From Fasciola hepatica (lineage: Eukaryota; Platyhelminthes; Trematoda; Plagiorchiida; Fasciolidae): DNA of 64,000 nt. Every line of letters starts with the position of its first letter. Position 1 is the first letter of the stretch. Positions 12,120 to 23,600 of this stretch are shown piece by piece. Under the pieces are notes generated by a model. It was not told where the DNA came from. It saw only the letters and a list, made by a program, of their open reading frames with translations, and made no database searches. The stretch covers positions 1,364,001 to 1,428,000 of the forward strand of contig CANUEZ040000002.1 in assembly GCA_948099385.1 (NCBI GenBank), given 5' to 3'. The position numbers were made by a program, and so were the translations under genes.

Positions 12120-13240
12120 GCAACGATGCCGATATCCTGTTTGATCACTTTATTAGAGTTCATCCTAACATCAAACTGACTCGCCGTGGAGTGGGAAACA
12201 ATTATATCCCCTTTCTAGACAAAGACATTTCTAGCCTACCGGAGAGCTCAACTGAGAGATCAGTCTACCGGAAAAGCACATGGAATGGCAGTATTTATAT
12301 TCCATTGCGTATTTACACTTCACGAGCTTAGTACCTGTGAAAAATAAAACAGGCCTCATTCGAACACACTGTTTCACGGGGCACATGAAATATTCACGGA
12401 AGACGCGTTAGATGATGAGTATGAAAAGCCAACCATAACGCCACAGTCCAACGGCTATTCCATACAGTGTATTTTGAGACACTATAAAAAAGCCATATAC
12501 TACGAGGCCACAGAGTACTCAGAAGTTCGAATTTTTCCCACTATCGCCATTCAGAGGTGACGACGTCAATCAGCTACTTAGTAACTGCCTGAAGTCAGTC
12601 GTCAAACGCACTTGATACGTGGCCTATCCAGTTATTATTTTCAAAACCACACCATCGATGAAAGAGCCGCTGCCTTTCTGCGCCAAATCAAACTGCGTCT
12701 GTCAATTCAGATTTGGATGCTCAGAGGTCTACATAAGCAGAACAGAGAGACAATTGCGTCACCAAATAAATGACCATATTCCGGTGTGGCTTCAAAAATC
12801 GATGAGGTCATCCACGAAACCAGAAGCGATCAGACCATCAATTACGCAACATCTGATTAGCCAAAAAAGAACACTAAGTAAATCCAAGCGGCTCGTTTAA
12901 GGTTATTTACAACACTACAAATGCGGGGTTGTCTAAATGGGATGAGACCCTGGTCATTCTCAAATATAAACCCGAACTGTGCAAACAGCGTGAATGGTTC
13001 ATCAATTTGGTCCTACCCTGGTGCCCTAACATTTAGTACTCCCCCGATTCTAGTTCGCTCCTATAACCTTTCGTCCACTTCAATCTTGTCTCAGTTTCAT
13101 TGATTGCAGTATGCACGTGTACAGATGCAGCGAAATGGTCCAGTTTACATTGTTTAAACCTAAGTTTCTCACTTCTCTTTTCAAGTTTGTGACGGTCGAT
13201 CATTTTTCCAACTGTTACTTTTGCCTGTTCCCCACTGCTC
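12120..13240 (+). pseudogene. Penelope-like element fragment PLE2 (RT thumb plus GIY-YIG endonuclease)
   Basis: On the plus strand, with frameshifts, one reads the RT palm/thumb (HPNIKLTRRG, YIPFLDKDIS, SVYRKSTWNG, LHFTSLVPVKNKTGLIRT at 12150-12370). Next comes the linker with FRGDDVNQLL and KSVVKRT, which parallels the PLE1 linker, and then the endonuclease at 12619-12810 (AKSNCVCQFRFGCSEVYISR and DHIPVWLQKS). The C-terminal signature YKPELCKQREWFINLVLPW is at about 12962-13020. This copy keeps the nuclease that PLE1 has lost, although the GIY core is changed to VYISRTE. The 3' region from 13105 resembles PLE1. The upstream RT, including the YxDD box, is missing. Confidence 0.8.
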
Positions 13241-13760
13241 TGCTGAGAATGACATTTTCACGCGGCTCTTATCCGGGCTCGAAATAGCTCACGAAGTGGT
13301 AACCTGTTTTAGCTAGTAGAACCTATCTTCCTTTTTCCCTTTAAGGCTGAAAACAACCGTGACAACGTGCTCAAAACAGTGCAATAATAATAAGAAGAAT
13401 AATAACATTGCAACAGATCACCGACACGTATGCAGGCAGGATTAATCTAAAACACGATACCAATATCGTCCATCTAGCCAACAGCAGCCAGTTCTCGTAA
13501 TCAATGCTTCAACTACGTCCAGAAGACCACGACTTTAACGGTCAGAAGTCCGGAATAGACGGCGTACAGCATGTTGATACTGCGAGGTGGGGCACTTCGC
13601 TCGTTCCTCTGAGAACAGGTCGCACGAATACGGAATAGGCCATAAAGAAAGCACCCGTCGAGGCCGTTCCAAGCCATACACATGTGATGGTACAGCTACC
13701 AGGGGCTGTAGTGCCCAAGATCTCATTTTGCCTCAAAAGTCCCACCTATCATGTCCCGTC
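13241..13760. other. No gene recognised
   Basis: Short minus-strand frames at 13535-13745 overlap in two frames and have no motif. This stretch may be decayed gag of the gypsy element that follows, but no zinc knuckle was seen. Confidence 0.35.
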
Positions 13761-13769
13761 TGAAGTGTA

Positions 13770-16150
13770 TTTATATTTGCAATAATAACCTGCCAGTGAA
13801 ATTGCAAGTAAACACATCATCTGATGTGAACGTCATTTCTGAGGTCACCGGGAATTGATTAGGCTGACCAGCTTGTTACCGAAATTCCCCTATTTCTCTT
13901 GTGGCAGATGGCGAACAGTTGCCATTTGTTGGTGAGTCTCAGTGTGAATTTTCTTTGCGTGACTGTCCTTCGCATGGCGCTCTTTACGCACCTAAACTTA
14001 CTCACTAGAATCTGCCTGTTATCTATTGGATGCCCAAATTGCTTTTGCGGCAGTTTCCTTTTATTGACATTTGTAATTCTTCTTACTTTATTTCACCCTC
14101 ACAGTCAAACCACTTAATCGACGTGGTGTCAGTAAAGTCTAAAGAATCGTGCGATAAACTTTCAAGTTCTAAAACAGACTATCCTGACATTCTGACTGAC
14201 GGCCTCGGTTTATCCTACAGAACAAAAGCATTTTGGCCAGTAAGTCCAAGCACCAGACCTGTATCTTGTACCAAACCAGCTGTGCCCTACGAATTGACCC
14301 GATAATAACAGTTAGGAATAATTACCCGCGTCAAATGGCACCATCAGGATCTGCACCGATTTCTCAACGGGACCGGACGGATGTCTTGAGACGCACCTGT
14401 TTTGTTCGTAGTTAGCAGTAGAAAACAATGTTTGGCTCTGCCTTCATTTGTACGGACGTAAACATAAATTCCGGCGATGACCGGCAAATAAGCCGCAAGC
14501 AAGTTAGCAAAAAGAGCGGAACTACATGTGCCATCACATGTAAAAGAGTGAGGCTAATCAGTACATGACAGAATCGAGAAGTCTATACTGCTGGCCCTGA
14601 ATTACGGTTAAAGATCGAGGCAAAGCAAGCGTATATCTATTCGTGGAAGGAATATTAATCAGTTGTCCGCGTAGTGTGCCTGAGTTCAGCCAACCCCAAC
14701 AGTATCAGTATCCCCTATCTTCACCAGATGGTGTGTTTGAAAGTTGAACCTCGGTAATATGGTTCAAAAATTTGTTTATTCTGATACCTACCTACAAGCT
14801 GAGGTTGAGAGCCAATGCAAATAGTTGATTGCTACAAACTCCCACGAGGCTTTGTATCAACGCAATTGTCTGCCTTTTGATATTAAACATGTCCCAGCGA
14901 TTGTTCAACAGATAATGTGCACAATGACACAATTATCGTCAGCAAAACAACATACGAATACACTGAACTTTTAAACATGATACTAAAGCGGATTTCCAAG
15001 TATGTATTCCGCTTTCAGCCTCAGAAACGTTCATTCAGACTATCCTGAATCATCTACTTAGAGTCAATCACTGAAGGTACTGATCTAAGTCCGGATCCAA
15101 TGAAAATTGAAGCTATAGAACTAACGGCCGCTCCAACCAATAAGAAAGCGCTGCATTCCTTCCTCGGACTCGTAAATCACTATCACAATCCCGTCCCACG
15201 GATACACCAACTACGAGCCCCTTTAAACCAGTTACTGATGCGAAACAGAGAACGATATTGGTCTTCGGCATGACAAGACACGTTTAGCGTGATCGAACAA
15301 ATTCTGAATTCAGACTTACTTCTCACTCACTGCGAACCCAAGTTCCCCTTGATTGTAGTCGCTGAAGCTTAGGAGTAGGGAACTCGGGCCTCTTCCTGCA
15401 CAAATCTCACTATGGTAATCACAAGGCGGTATACTACGTCTCTAGATGACTCACAACAGCAAAAAAGAAACAGAGTCAAATTCAGAAAGTGGGGCTGACA
15501 CTGATTTCGCACTCATCAGTTTCTTAAGATGTTACACGGAAGAAAACGTACCCTGCTTGCTGATCATACGTCGTTATTATCCATGTTTGTCATGAGGACA
15601 TGGGTACCAAAGCACACCACAAATCGGTTGCAATGCTGGACCACAATTTTGTCGAGTTGTGGTTTTGCATTACGTTTCATTGAATTGCAAAGTTTCCGGC
15701 ATGCCGATACCCTCTCTAGACCAACAGCTGGTTACGGAAGTCGTCTACTTGACTAGGATAGTATGATTGCATTATTCGCTGTTGATACTGATATCCATTA
15801 CTTTTTCGACGATACATTGAGTGGTGTACCAGTCATCGCTGGTACTGCTAGGCGAACGGGTTATTGTTTTAGTCAATATCACGCTTTTCACAAAACGTTT
15901 GGCCTAGTTGGCACGTCATGAAACCAGTTGTGTAGATTCTGCTGATGTTTAACTTAATCGATCATCATTCTCGGGGATAATTAATACAGCCAATCAATTT
16001 GCTATCACACCGGAAGTTGGCAGGACAAACATGCGGTATGCTTTGCGGAGTTAAGCAGGCTGTACATCTCAAAGTAAAAATCCGGACACAGCTTTCAAAA
16101 ATGTTTAACGTGTTGTCCAAAAAATGCATGGGGTTTATTCGCCCAATCTA
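13770..16150 (+). pseudogene. Ty3/gypsy pol remnant Gypsy-2 (protease, RT, RNase H)
   Basis: The order is that of a gypsy pol. A retroviral-type aspartic protease remnant spans about 13777-14050, with LQVNTSSDVNVIS (the D-T/S-G/A triad changed to N-T-S) and LYAPKLTH..NLPVIYWMPKL. A connector follows with YPDILTDGLGLSYRTKAFWP (about 14177-14240). RT motifs are YSDTYLQAEVE with the first catalytic Asp (about 14780-14815), LPFDIKHVPAIVQQIMCTM (14872-14930) and FRFQPQKRSF (15010-15040). RNase H follows with KKALHSFLGLVNHYHNPVPR at about 15145-15205, and its end with TLLADHTSLLSMF and HADTLSR at 15549-15720. A CCPKNAW zinc-finger-like piece near 16110-16130 may be integrase. The Y-x-DD box is not recognisable, and many stops are present. 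Confidence 0.82.
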
Positions 16151-16442
16151 GCGATAACCGAGACCAGTGAATTTGGAATGTGACTCTTACATCCAAAGGC
16201 GTTACATCCATGCCCTCCAAATTTTGTGGCTCAGAATTAACCAGGACCGAATGAATCCATTGTCTTTTTACCTAGAAGGCATAAACCAAGAAATAAGCCC
16301 CATCCGCTTTCGGTAATCATCACTGACTGTCTCTGCGATCCGTTGTCTAGAGTCTCTACTTGAACTTTCAACGGCCTGAGAATGAATAACTGAGAAAAAA
16401 ACTATTACTCGGAGTGATCGAGAACCGGTGGACTGATCAAAA

Positions 16443-16880
16443 TTGCCCAGTTTCCTCTGTACAAACATTGTGTTGACGACAAATGAAGACAATTTTATTC
16501 GGCTCTGTCATATTTTAAATTCTATTCAACCAAGTTTATCTGTATCCTATGGGAAAAAATCCAACTTGAATTTATCCTTCCTAGAAATTTTATTCACAAG
16601 GCATCCGGAAGTCACACTACAAAGGGCCATTCGCAGAAAAGCAACATGGAGCGGTCGTTACATGCAGTTTTCTAGTGTCATCCCGATTGCGTACAAACGT
16701 GGTTTGGTCAGAACATTTTTCCACAAGGCCCGAAAACGTGTACCAGTGATCAACTGCAAGGGGAAGAAAATTTGATTATGGGGCCCCTTTTGGCCGATGG
16801 TTATCAACAAACAACCATTGATTACCACAGCAAACCACGATGTAAAACGGAGCCCATTTTGACAGCTAGACGAAAGCATG
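16443..16880 (+). pseudogene. Penelope-like element fragment PLE3, RT part
   Basis: The 110-residue plus frame at 16443-16775 reads NSIQPSLSVSYGKKSNLNLS then FLEILFTRHPEV and AIRRKATWSGRYMQFSSVIP followed by YKRGLVRTFFHKARK. This is the palm-to-thumb stretch just after the YxDD box of Penelope RTs (compare YRKDTWSGQYLHFSSF in PLE1). It continues weakly to about 16880 (LLADGYQQTTIDYHSKPR). The YxDD box itself is not present. Sequence differences from PLE1 and PLE2 suggest a different subfamily. Confidence 0.8.
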
Positions 16881-16924
16881 TCATTTGATTCTTTAAAAGA
16901 TTATCACATTTTTATTCACTTATA

Positions 16925-17342
16925 GAAGACTTTCGAGAGCTGCTGGTGAACGTGTCTCCTATTGGGTCTAGCAGCTAAATACCAACGTTATCCCCTCCAT
17001 CGGACGAATAGAGAAGACACAAGTCGGTTTATAGATGCAAGGTGTATTCTATATATCGTGGCACTGAAACAGTACCGATACGAGAGATACACCGAACGGA
17101 AAACGAAACGCAACGGCTGTGCAGAAAGCGAACCGCGAGCGTGTACAATCGGCGGACGACCGAAAGTGAAAGTGATTCAAAACGAGGTCGACGGAAACCT
17201 CGGAAAAGTCGGTCCAGTAAAGCGTACGCAACCGGACAACACTATAAGGTCAATGTCAAATGTCAGAAAAGATCGTAGAGAAAATAGATCCAAAATGGTG
17301 TCCAGAAAACAGTCATTTTCTCAGAATGATTGAGGTCGCTAC
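16925..17342 (+). repeat. Penelope-associated block, copy P2
   Basis: This is the plus-strand counterpart of 1015-1432. Both contain GTGTATTCTATATATCGT, a following cac(c/t)GAAACAG region, and an end reading GATCCAAAAT(A/G)GTGTCC. In this copy the block lies between the RT and endonuclease parts of PLE3, whereas at 1 kb it lies after an endonuclease. It contains frames of 78 and 123 residues, rich in Arg and Lys, but these frames are not maintained in the other copy. Confidence 0.75.
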
Positions 17343-17825
17343 ACATTTACGTCAAAACGAACTCCTCTCTGAGCCGGGCATATATGGTAGCCCAATTGCG
17401 CATAGAGCAGACCACTAGAGCATTAGGATTAGAAGATCATTCTGACAATCAAATTGCTCATAATGCCTCACATGTTGTCTACCAGTTCACCTGCAGTCGC
17501 GTGACACGTACTTTGGTAGAACAGAATGATACTTGGCTCATAGAATGACTGAACACTTTCCGAATGGTCTTTTGCACTTAATTACTCGGTTGTACTGCAC
17601 AAAACAAATTCTGGCATGAAACCCAGTATCGGCTATCGCGAGGTATCTACTTTCAAAAAACCATCGAGTTGACCTGACTCAGTCACTCCAAGTACAATTA
17701 CGCAATCGAACTGCAAAACTGATGGCGTTCAGCGAAGCTTTGTTGAGCGAGACAGATATCCCACCTCTTTGCGCACAGAAACAACCATACCAAACAATCT
17801 TCCTTCCCTGGCACTAGCCACAAAC
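17343..17825 (+). pseudogene. Penelope-like GIY-YIG endonuclease fragment (PLE3, EN part)
   Basis: On the plus strand one reads NASHVVYQFTCS (about 17463-17496), then after a frameshift DTYFGRTE, a stop, and YLAHRMTEHFPNGLL (17500-17570). These are the cysteine ligand region, the Y-x-G-R-T-E catalytic core and the EH-x-P motif of the Penelope GIY-YIG nuclease. The C-terminal part follows as YLLSKNHRVDLTQ and LCAQKQPYQTIFLPWH (about 17644-17818), the family's characteristic end. Core residues Tyr, Gly and Arg are present, but the frame is broken. Confidence 0.8.
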
Positions 17826-18020
17826 CCTAAACGAATTGCTGTATTCTTGTGTCAAACATTTTTCTCATTTTTCCGCTGTATATCTCGTGTACCGTATCAT
17901 GTATAAACTGATATGTTTAGCTTACTCAATTGACAAGAGTGTACAAAATGCTTGCATCTCGCAATATACGTTTTCTGTCGGTTCTTATCAAGTGCATAAA
18001 GGAGGCGCAGTGTTTCAAAC
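17826..18020 (+). repeat. Single arm related to the 2529-2920 inverted repeat
   Basis: The stretch TTGACAAGAGTGTACAAAAT with GCTTGCATCTCGCA (17929-17970) matches the outer parts of both arms of the 2.5-2.9 kb inverted repeat. The match extends upstream (ACCGTAT, then CTGATATG...TTTAG) in the orientation of the right arm. It begins immediately after the end of the PLE3 endonuclease, so it may be Penelope 3' sequence. Confidence 0.55.
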
Positions 18021-19714
18021 GTTATTCCACCGGATGGGAAGTTTACAACAATAGCCTGACTGTAGCTTGGCTTTTATTCCGTGCTCACGCATAAGCACAA
18101 TGGAAAGGGCTTAATTCATATCCCCAATGGCTTAGTGCAACATTATGACGAAAGGGGAACGACAACCCCGAAACATGGAGTGATGTGGCACATTGGATCC
18201 CAATAAATCAGGTCTGCTTACCAGCCGGATTACAGTTGAGTGTGGTCTACCACGGGTCCGAATGGCGTTGGTTGGTTTCGAACCTTGTACTCTGGAGGTG
18301 ATAGGGGGTCAATTTTATTTGATCGACACCAGCCAATAAAAAGTTGTGCCGGGCTAGCCTCCATTTCGATTTCACCGAGAAATCTTTGATTTGTTTTCAG
18401 TAAACATTTTAAGGGAATGGTTGGGTGACAAGCAGACAGCTTCTCCCAAACAATGAAACTACGGAGTACATTCGTCGACAGAAGATGGAAGAAAGGAGTG
18501 CTAAGTTTGATTCTTCGGCGAAACTTCGAGTACAGCTTTTTGGGGTCTTTTGAAGACCATTGTGTATGTATATTCAATTTAGGGGATTAGCAAAGTCAAC
18601 AAACGCGGCTTCAGAAGAGCTTCGCCGATGAGTCAACTTGAAGGTCAGTACAATTATCTTCAAGCTCAATTTACTTAACGGCTTCGGATAGTGCTTCACG
18701 ACCGATAAACGGTGCTATGAAACAATTTTTGAGACAACAATTAGTGCAGAAGTGAAGACGTTGTTCACGTTCTACAGTCAGTGTGGTATAGAATAGAATC
18801 CACGGCGCACCAAATGTACCCAACGCCCGAGTCGGAATCCAGCTGAATCATCATCACCAAATTAAAACAACGGAATCCCCTCTAGCCCTAGTTCTTAACA
18901 CTATAGCAACGAACGTCCAGCCACCAGCTTTTCAACTACAACACTGTCGCTTAACTGATATGTGGGGACAATATTAGGATTTACTAGAAACAGTTATTAT
19001 CTCTCCCTCTAGAACTAGTATTTATACTCCAAATATTCCCCAAAGTATGTTTATTATTTTTGTCGATTGCCCTTGTTTCCCGGTTGATCGTTTACTGATA
19101 GTGCAAGAGTACACAATAATATTTTGTTATGACCATTGATTTCTTTCCTAAGATCTCACAAATCTGATCGCCCCAGCTCGCGACAACAAACCAGAAGCCG
19201 ACAACACATCACGCCCGAACAACTGTGCATTTACGAAAAGTATAAGGTGGTATTTAGAGCGAAAATGGAATATTTCCGAACTTGGGCTTCCGGTTAGATT
19301 CAAGCCTTGTCGGTCTGATTGAGTTGATAAAACATCTGTCGAACTGACTATTCATCGTTGACCCGATTTGCGCCGGACTGCAGATGGCGGCTCGTTTAGC
19401 AAAAAGGGGTTACGTCTTGTACCATCTGATAAATTATTGACTACTGATTATTCAATCCGGTCCGGCTTTCTTAAGCTAAATAATGGCTTCAACGAAAGCT
19501 TTATTTCGTTTTTGACGTCCTAACACTTCTTCTTTTGCCCCCGTATGATTGGTCCAGCTAGCATCAGAAAACTGCAGGTTTTTCAACTGTAGGGAGTTCA
19601 CTCATTTTTAGCCACGTATTTGCAATGTATTACTTTTTGATTATCAGGCCTTGTCCTGTGTGTGTATTTTTCGTTAGAAGGTGCTATTTTATCTTGTTTC
19701 GTGTCCTTTGTGTT

Positions 19715-19759
<45 letters not shown>

Positions 19760-22655
19760 AAGTAGGGCGAGCCATATGCGGATGTTGTCCATAATGGTGT
19801 ATTCTAGCTGCTTGACGGAATCCGTATAAACAGATTAAATCACTGGTTACCGATTTGCAAAACCATTTCCGAACTACTTTCGCATTCAGGAACAATTTGT
19901 ATTGAGCAAAAGTACCAAAAATATCCGTGCTTTTGGATTCAACCGCATGAGAGATGGCATCACAGTTTCACAAATAATTTCAGGAGATCTGCATTCTGTC
20001 GCCAATCTGTTCTAACTAGAGGTCTAATAAGCTAAATAACTTTCGTGACCAAATGCCCAAAGAACCCAGTGAACTACTAAACTCTGGTATTTCAGAACGG
20101 CATGTTCTAAGAACTGGTTTCGTCTCCTGTAATCTGACGTGCATTATTGTTCATCCGACAGACAACTATGTACATGTGATTAAGAAGATTGACTTGAACG
20201 ATGACTTTTCGTATTTGGCGTTACCTTAGAAATGAAATCTACACAAAAATGTTTGTATCAATCCGAAAGTAGCTTCATCACTCCTATCTTATCGGATGGC
20301 CAGAAAGTTTTGTTTGTGCCCATTTTCTGAACGGCAATGCTTTCATCCGTTCGGAAGGCCATACTCTCTTCAAAACATGAAGCAGCCGAGAAAACCGAGA
20401 GTAGTTCGGTGATTTACGGCGTTTACTTACGACCTCGGGTGTCAGAATTTCTAATCGAGCCACCCCCGAATACTTCGGCGATAGACAGTGAGCCAATGTT
20501 GTCCGGACTGTCACCATACCTGACCTATTAAGACTTCTCAGCTTCAAGTCCCAGGGTTCATTTTCCGTGTATCCCTAAAAGTGCAGTGGACCCTAGAAGC
20601 TATGCATTATAACCCTACTACTGAAATCATATGCACGAGTGTAATAAAACAATGAAATAAAAATCTGTTTTCGATTGTTCATTAGTTTATCTTATGCGAC
20701 ACACACTTGAAATCACAGAGAAAACAGGTACGCATCACAATCGCAGGTCGCTGAGCAAATGGTTTTTAGTACTAAACAAACCTTCTCAACTATTATTTAG
20801 TTAGTAGGCTGCTGGTAGCCGTACTGGTGTTCGACTTTTGTAAGTGCAGGATCCTGATAAAGCACTTACCGAGCCTTGGGCTCATGGACCTTTCATTCCT
20901 GTATGTTTTGCAAATCGAACACGAGCGACCCTCGCGGAAGTAGGCTGACCCTTTGCGCATCACAGTTATCTTCCCCACCCAAGCCGCCTATCATGTAGGA
21001 GAGTGTGCAACTGCCCTTGATCTTTTATTTAATTACAGTCCTTCTCTTTTATCCATCCTGCCTTGAAGTTGCCCACCAGCTCTATTAGTAAAACTCCTCT
21101 GCCTTAGAACCATGTCAGTCTTTTGATAAAAACGGATCTCTCATATAAAATGTGCTAATCATCACCAAAAATCTTTCGTTAAAGCTTATTGGTCCGTTGA
21201 CATTCCTAAACGGTCCTGCTGGCTGCTTTGTCTTATTGTACCCGGAAAGGTTGGTTCGCCTCCGGTCGATTCAGACAAATGTTAGTCGTTGATTAGTTAA
21301 CTGACCCACTTGGCTGGCTCTATTATTTTCCTCGATTCTGGACAGCCGATCACGTGCTGCCTGCTTTGATGTCGCCGACCCTGCCCTTGATTCTGGCCAG
21401 GCGATGGTGTGCCGTCTGCCACTGAATCAGGTCGTCTATTGACAGTATGTCAGACCATACCTTTGCACAACCCGTATCCATCTCCTCTCTTTAGACACAT
21501 GAGCTGATAGCCCTGCTACTTTCTTTCACTGTGTTCTCCGGTAAGTTCCAGTCAAATATCTCGTCACAAGTTATGATGACATGTTTTCATTGACTGACGT
21601 GGTTCTCCTGCTTCACTGATGTAGTACCTCATGTTTTAGTGTGTTTTCACATCGGATCCTCCCATCCGCAATTCAGCGGAGTCAAATGTAGTGAATTCTT
21701 TCATTCAAGGCATTTTGATTTTGATTCCCTAAGTTCGCAAACTAGAGAAATATAACTCAGTAGAACGTTTTACAGAGGCAAATGCCAGCACCAGTTGCCT
21801 CAAACGGAAAGTAACTCAACGATGGTTGCTGTTTGCAAGCGGCTTTCGTTGTCACTGCTTTGTGAAAGCGCGGATCAGATACCCGGCAAGCACTGGGAAT
21901 TCTATGGATATTTCTTTAGGCGTGAAACCAACAAGTTAACCTCATGGCAATCTGGAAACAGTATAGTCCAATCAGTTGTTTAATTAGTACTTCGTCGATT
22001 ATGCTATCCCTCGTGTTCTAATTTTTCAGACGAATCTGTTATTTATTCCATAATATTCGTGTTCTGTATTTGTATTCCACCAAACTTTTGCATAGGCTGA
22101 CGTCCACATTTCAGGCGAGAAATGTTTGCACTTGGCAACTCGTCGAATCGAAGCGATGGGAAAAGGGCGATCACATACCAAAAGTACCAAGTAATTCGGC
22201 TGACACTCGTGCCGGTTTGTGAGGATTCGGGCCACATATAGAACAACAGAGTTTTTGTAGACGCTAATGCAAGAAGGTATGAATCGAAGGAATGTGTAGA
22301 AGCCGGAGAATTTTATTTGGATAGATTACTGTATAAAAGGGGAATGCTGGCTGCGAGGATTTTTGAGCAAACTTTTCACATGCGGCCAGGTGTATTTTGA
22401 ACAACTCAGCAGACAGTTCAGTTAAGGGTATGAAAGATAACCGACTGATAATAGATAAACCTCGACGAAGAATTTTAAAAATTTTCTATCGTAGGCCAGC
22501 AAAAATAACAGGGGAACAGTAAAGTAGATCAGAAAGAACACACTGATAAACGAAAAGCGGAATAACACTCTGTTTACCGTTAAAATGCCTAAGCTTTTGC
22601 ATTTGGTAAGACAGTCGGTGTAGCTTCTTCATACAGTTTGAAATTTGAGTTGACC
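18021..22655. other. About 4.6 kb without a recognised gene
   Basis: The stretch holds a (GT)n tract and several frames of 60-115 residues without motifs. A B-box-like GGTTCGAAACC on the minus strand near 18277 and a short tail-like motif (stop-start ...AATAAAA) near 18070-18130, 20550-20650 and 39395-39475 hint at small non-autonomous retroposons, but I cannot define their boundaries. An imperfect direct duplication of about 35 bases (GATTCTGG...GATC/G...GTGC...TGCC) occurs at 21334-21366 and 21389-21421. Confidence 0.4.
19719..19757. repeat. (GT)n microsatellite
   Basis: About 19 uninterrupted GT units. The reverse-strand frames through it (His-Thr repeats) are artefacts. Confidence 0.95.
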
Positions 22656-22659
22656 ACTT

Positions 22660-23600
22660 CAAATTTTAACAGATGGCGATTCCTAAGTATCTCACGAAAC
22701 CCATTCTGTCTATTGGCCCTGTAGAAATAACGGATGGATCACTAGGATAAGCTGATCGAGAAGGCGTAAATATGCTTTCAAAGCATTTGGACAAATTTCC
22801 AGAAATCGAGAAACGTCTCAAATGTAACGAGCAATATAGGCCTAAAATGCGGATGGGTCGTCTCAAAAAATAACCACATCGGACGAACACAGACTGATTT
22901 GTCTAACTTCCAACAAAATACTTTAAATCAACATTGTAAGCCTCGGATTCAGAGTTTTGAAACGAACGTCACAAAAAACGCTGTAAACTGTGCCGTGTGT
23001 GAATAACGTTTATCGTAGACTGAAACGCACGTAGCATGGACAAACAAGGGGGAAAATGCCCATCTCAGGAGGGGAAAAATTATTTGGATAAACCGGATAC
23101 TTGAAGTTATTACTGACATGATATCAGAAAATAAAAATGAATTTTCAGTCAAAGATACAGCCACAAAACGTTCAATGATAGTTTGGGGAGCCTTTTCACC
23201 CAACCGCCGAATAGAGCTTAAGAGCATATCAGATTCCGTTGAGTATATTCATATGTCGGAACAAATTCGCTCCCACTAATGGCCAGCAAATTACAACATG
23301 ATGCCATATTCCCCCATGATAATGCTTCTACCCATTGCTCATAAACCACAAAATATTGACTGTTGTTTCGTGGGATCAAGGTCATGCAGTTGGCAGCCTG
23401 CAACCCAAAACTACATCCGTTCGATAACGTTCGGGGCATACTGGCTCACGGGATGTACAGGGATTTCATGACTTACTAGTAAAAAATGGAACTAATATCC
23501 ACTCTTAAGCAAAATTTGGTGAGTACTAATAAAAGATATTCACTAGTCGAGATCCGCAACCAGAATGGCTGTTTAACACGATTTTTAGTAATATCCATGG
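22660..23600 (+). pseudogene. Tc1/mariner-type transposase remnant Tc1-1
   Basis: The catalytic half can be read on the plus strand as SMIVWGAFSPN (about 23173-23205), HDNASTH (the second catalytic Asp region, 23314-23334), NPKLHPFDNVRGILAHGMY (23401-23457, the equivalent of P-D-L-N-P-I-E-N-x-W) and a C-terminal stretch ISTLKQNLVSTNKRYSLVEI. The N-terminal half is weaker (GRLKKTTSDEHRLICLTS at about 22856-22910). A stop lies within the catalytic part, and the third catalytic Asp/Glu position reads D in FDNV. Terminal inverted repeats were not found by eye. It is dead. Confidence 0.75.

Noticed and set aside
18230..18577. 115-residue minus frame and a tRNA-like B box (GGTTCGAAACC) near 18277
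   Set aside because: No A box at proper spacing and no fold into a tRNA; a SINE is possible but its ends could not be defined.
20793..20978. Possible gag zinc knuckle (CSIC...) on the minus strand
   Set aside because: Spacing of Cys/His does not fit C-x2-C-x4-H-x4-C.
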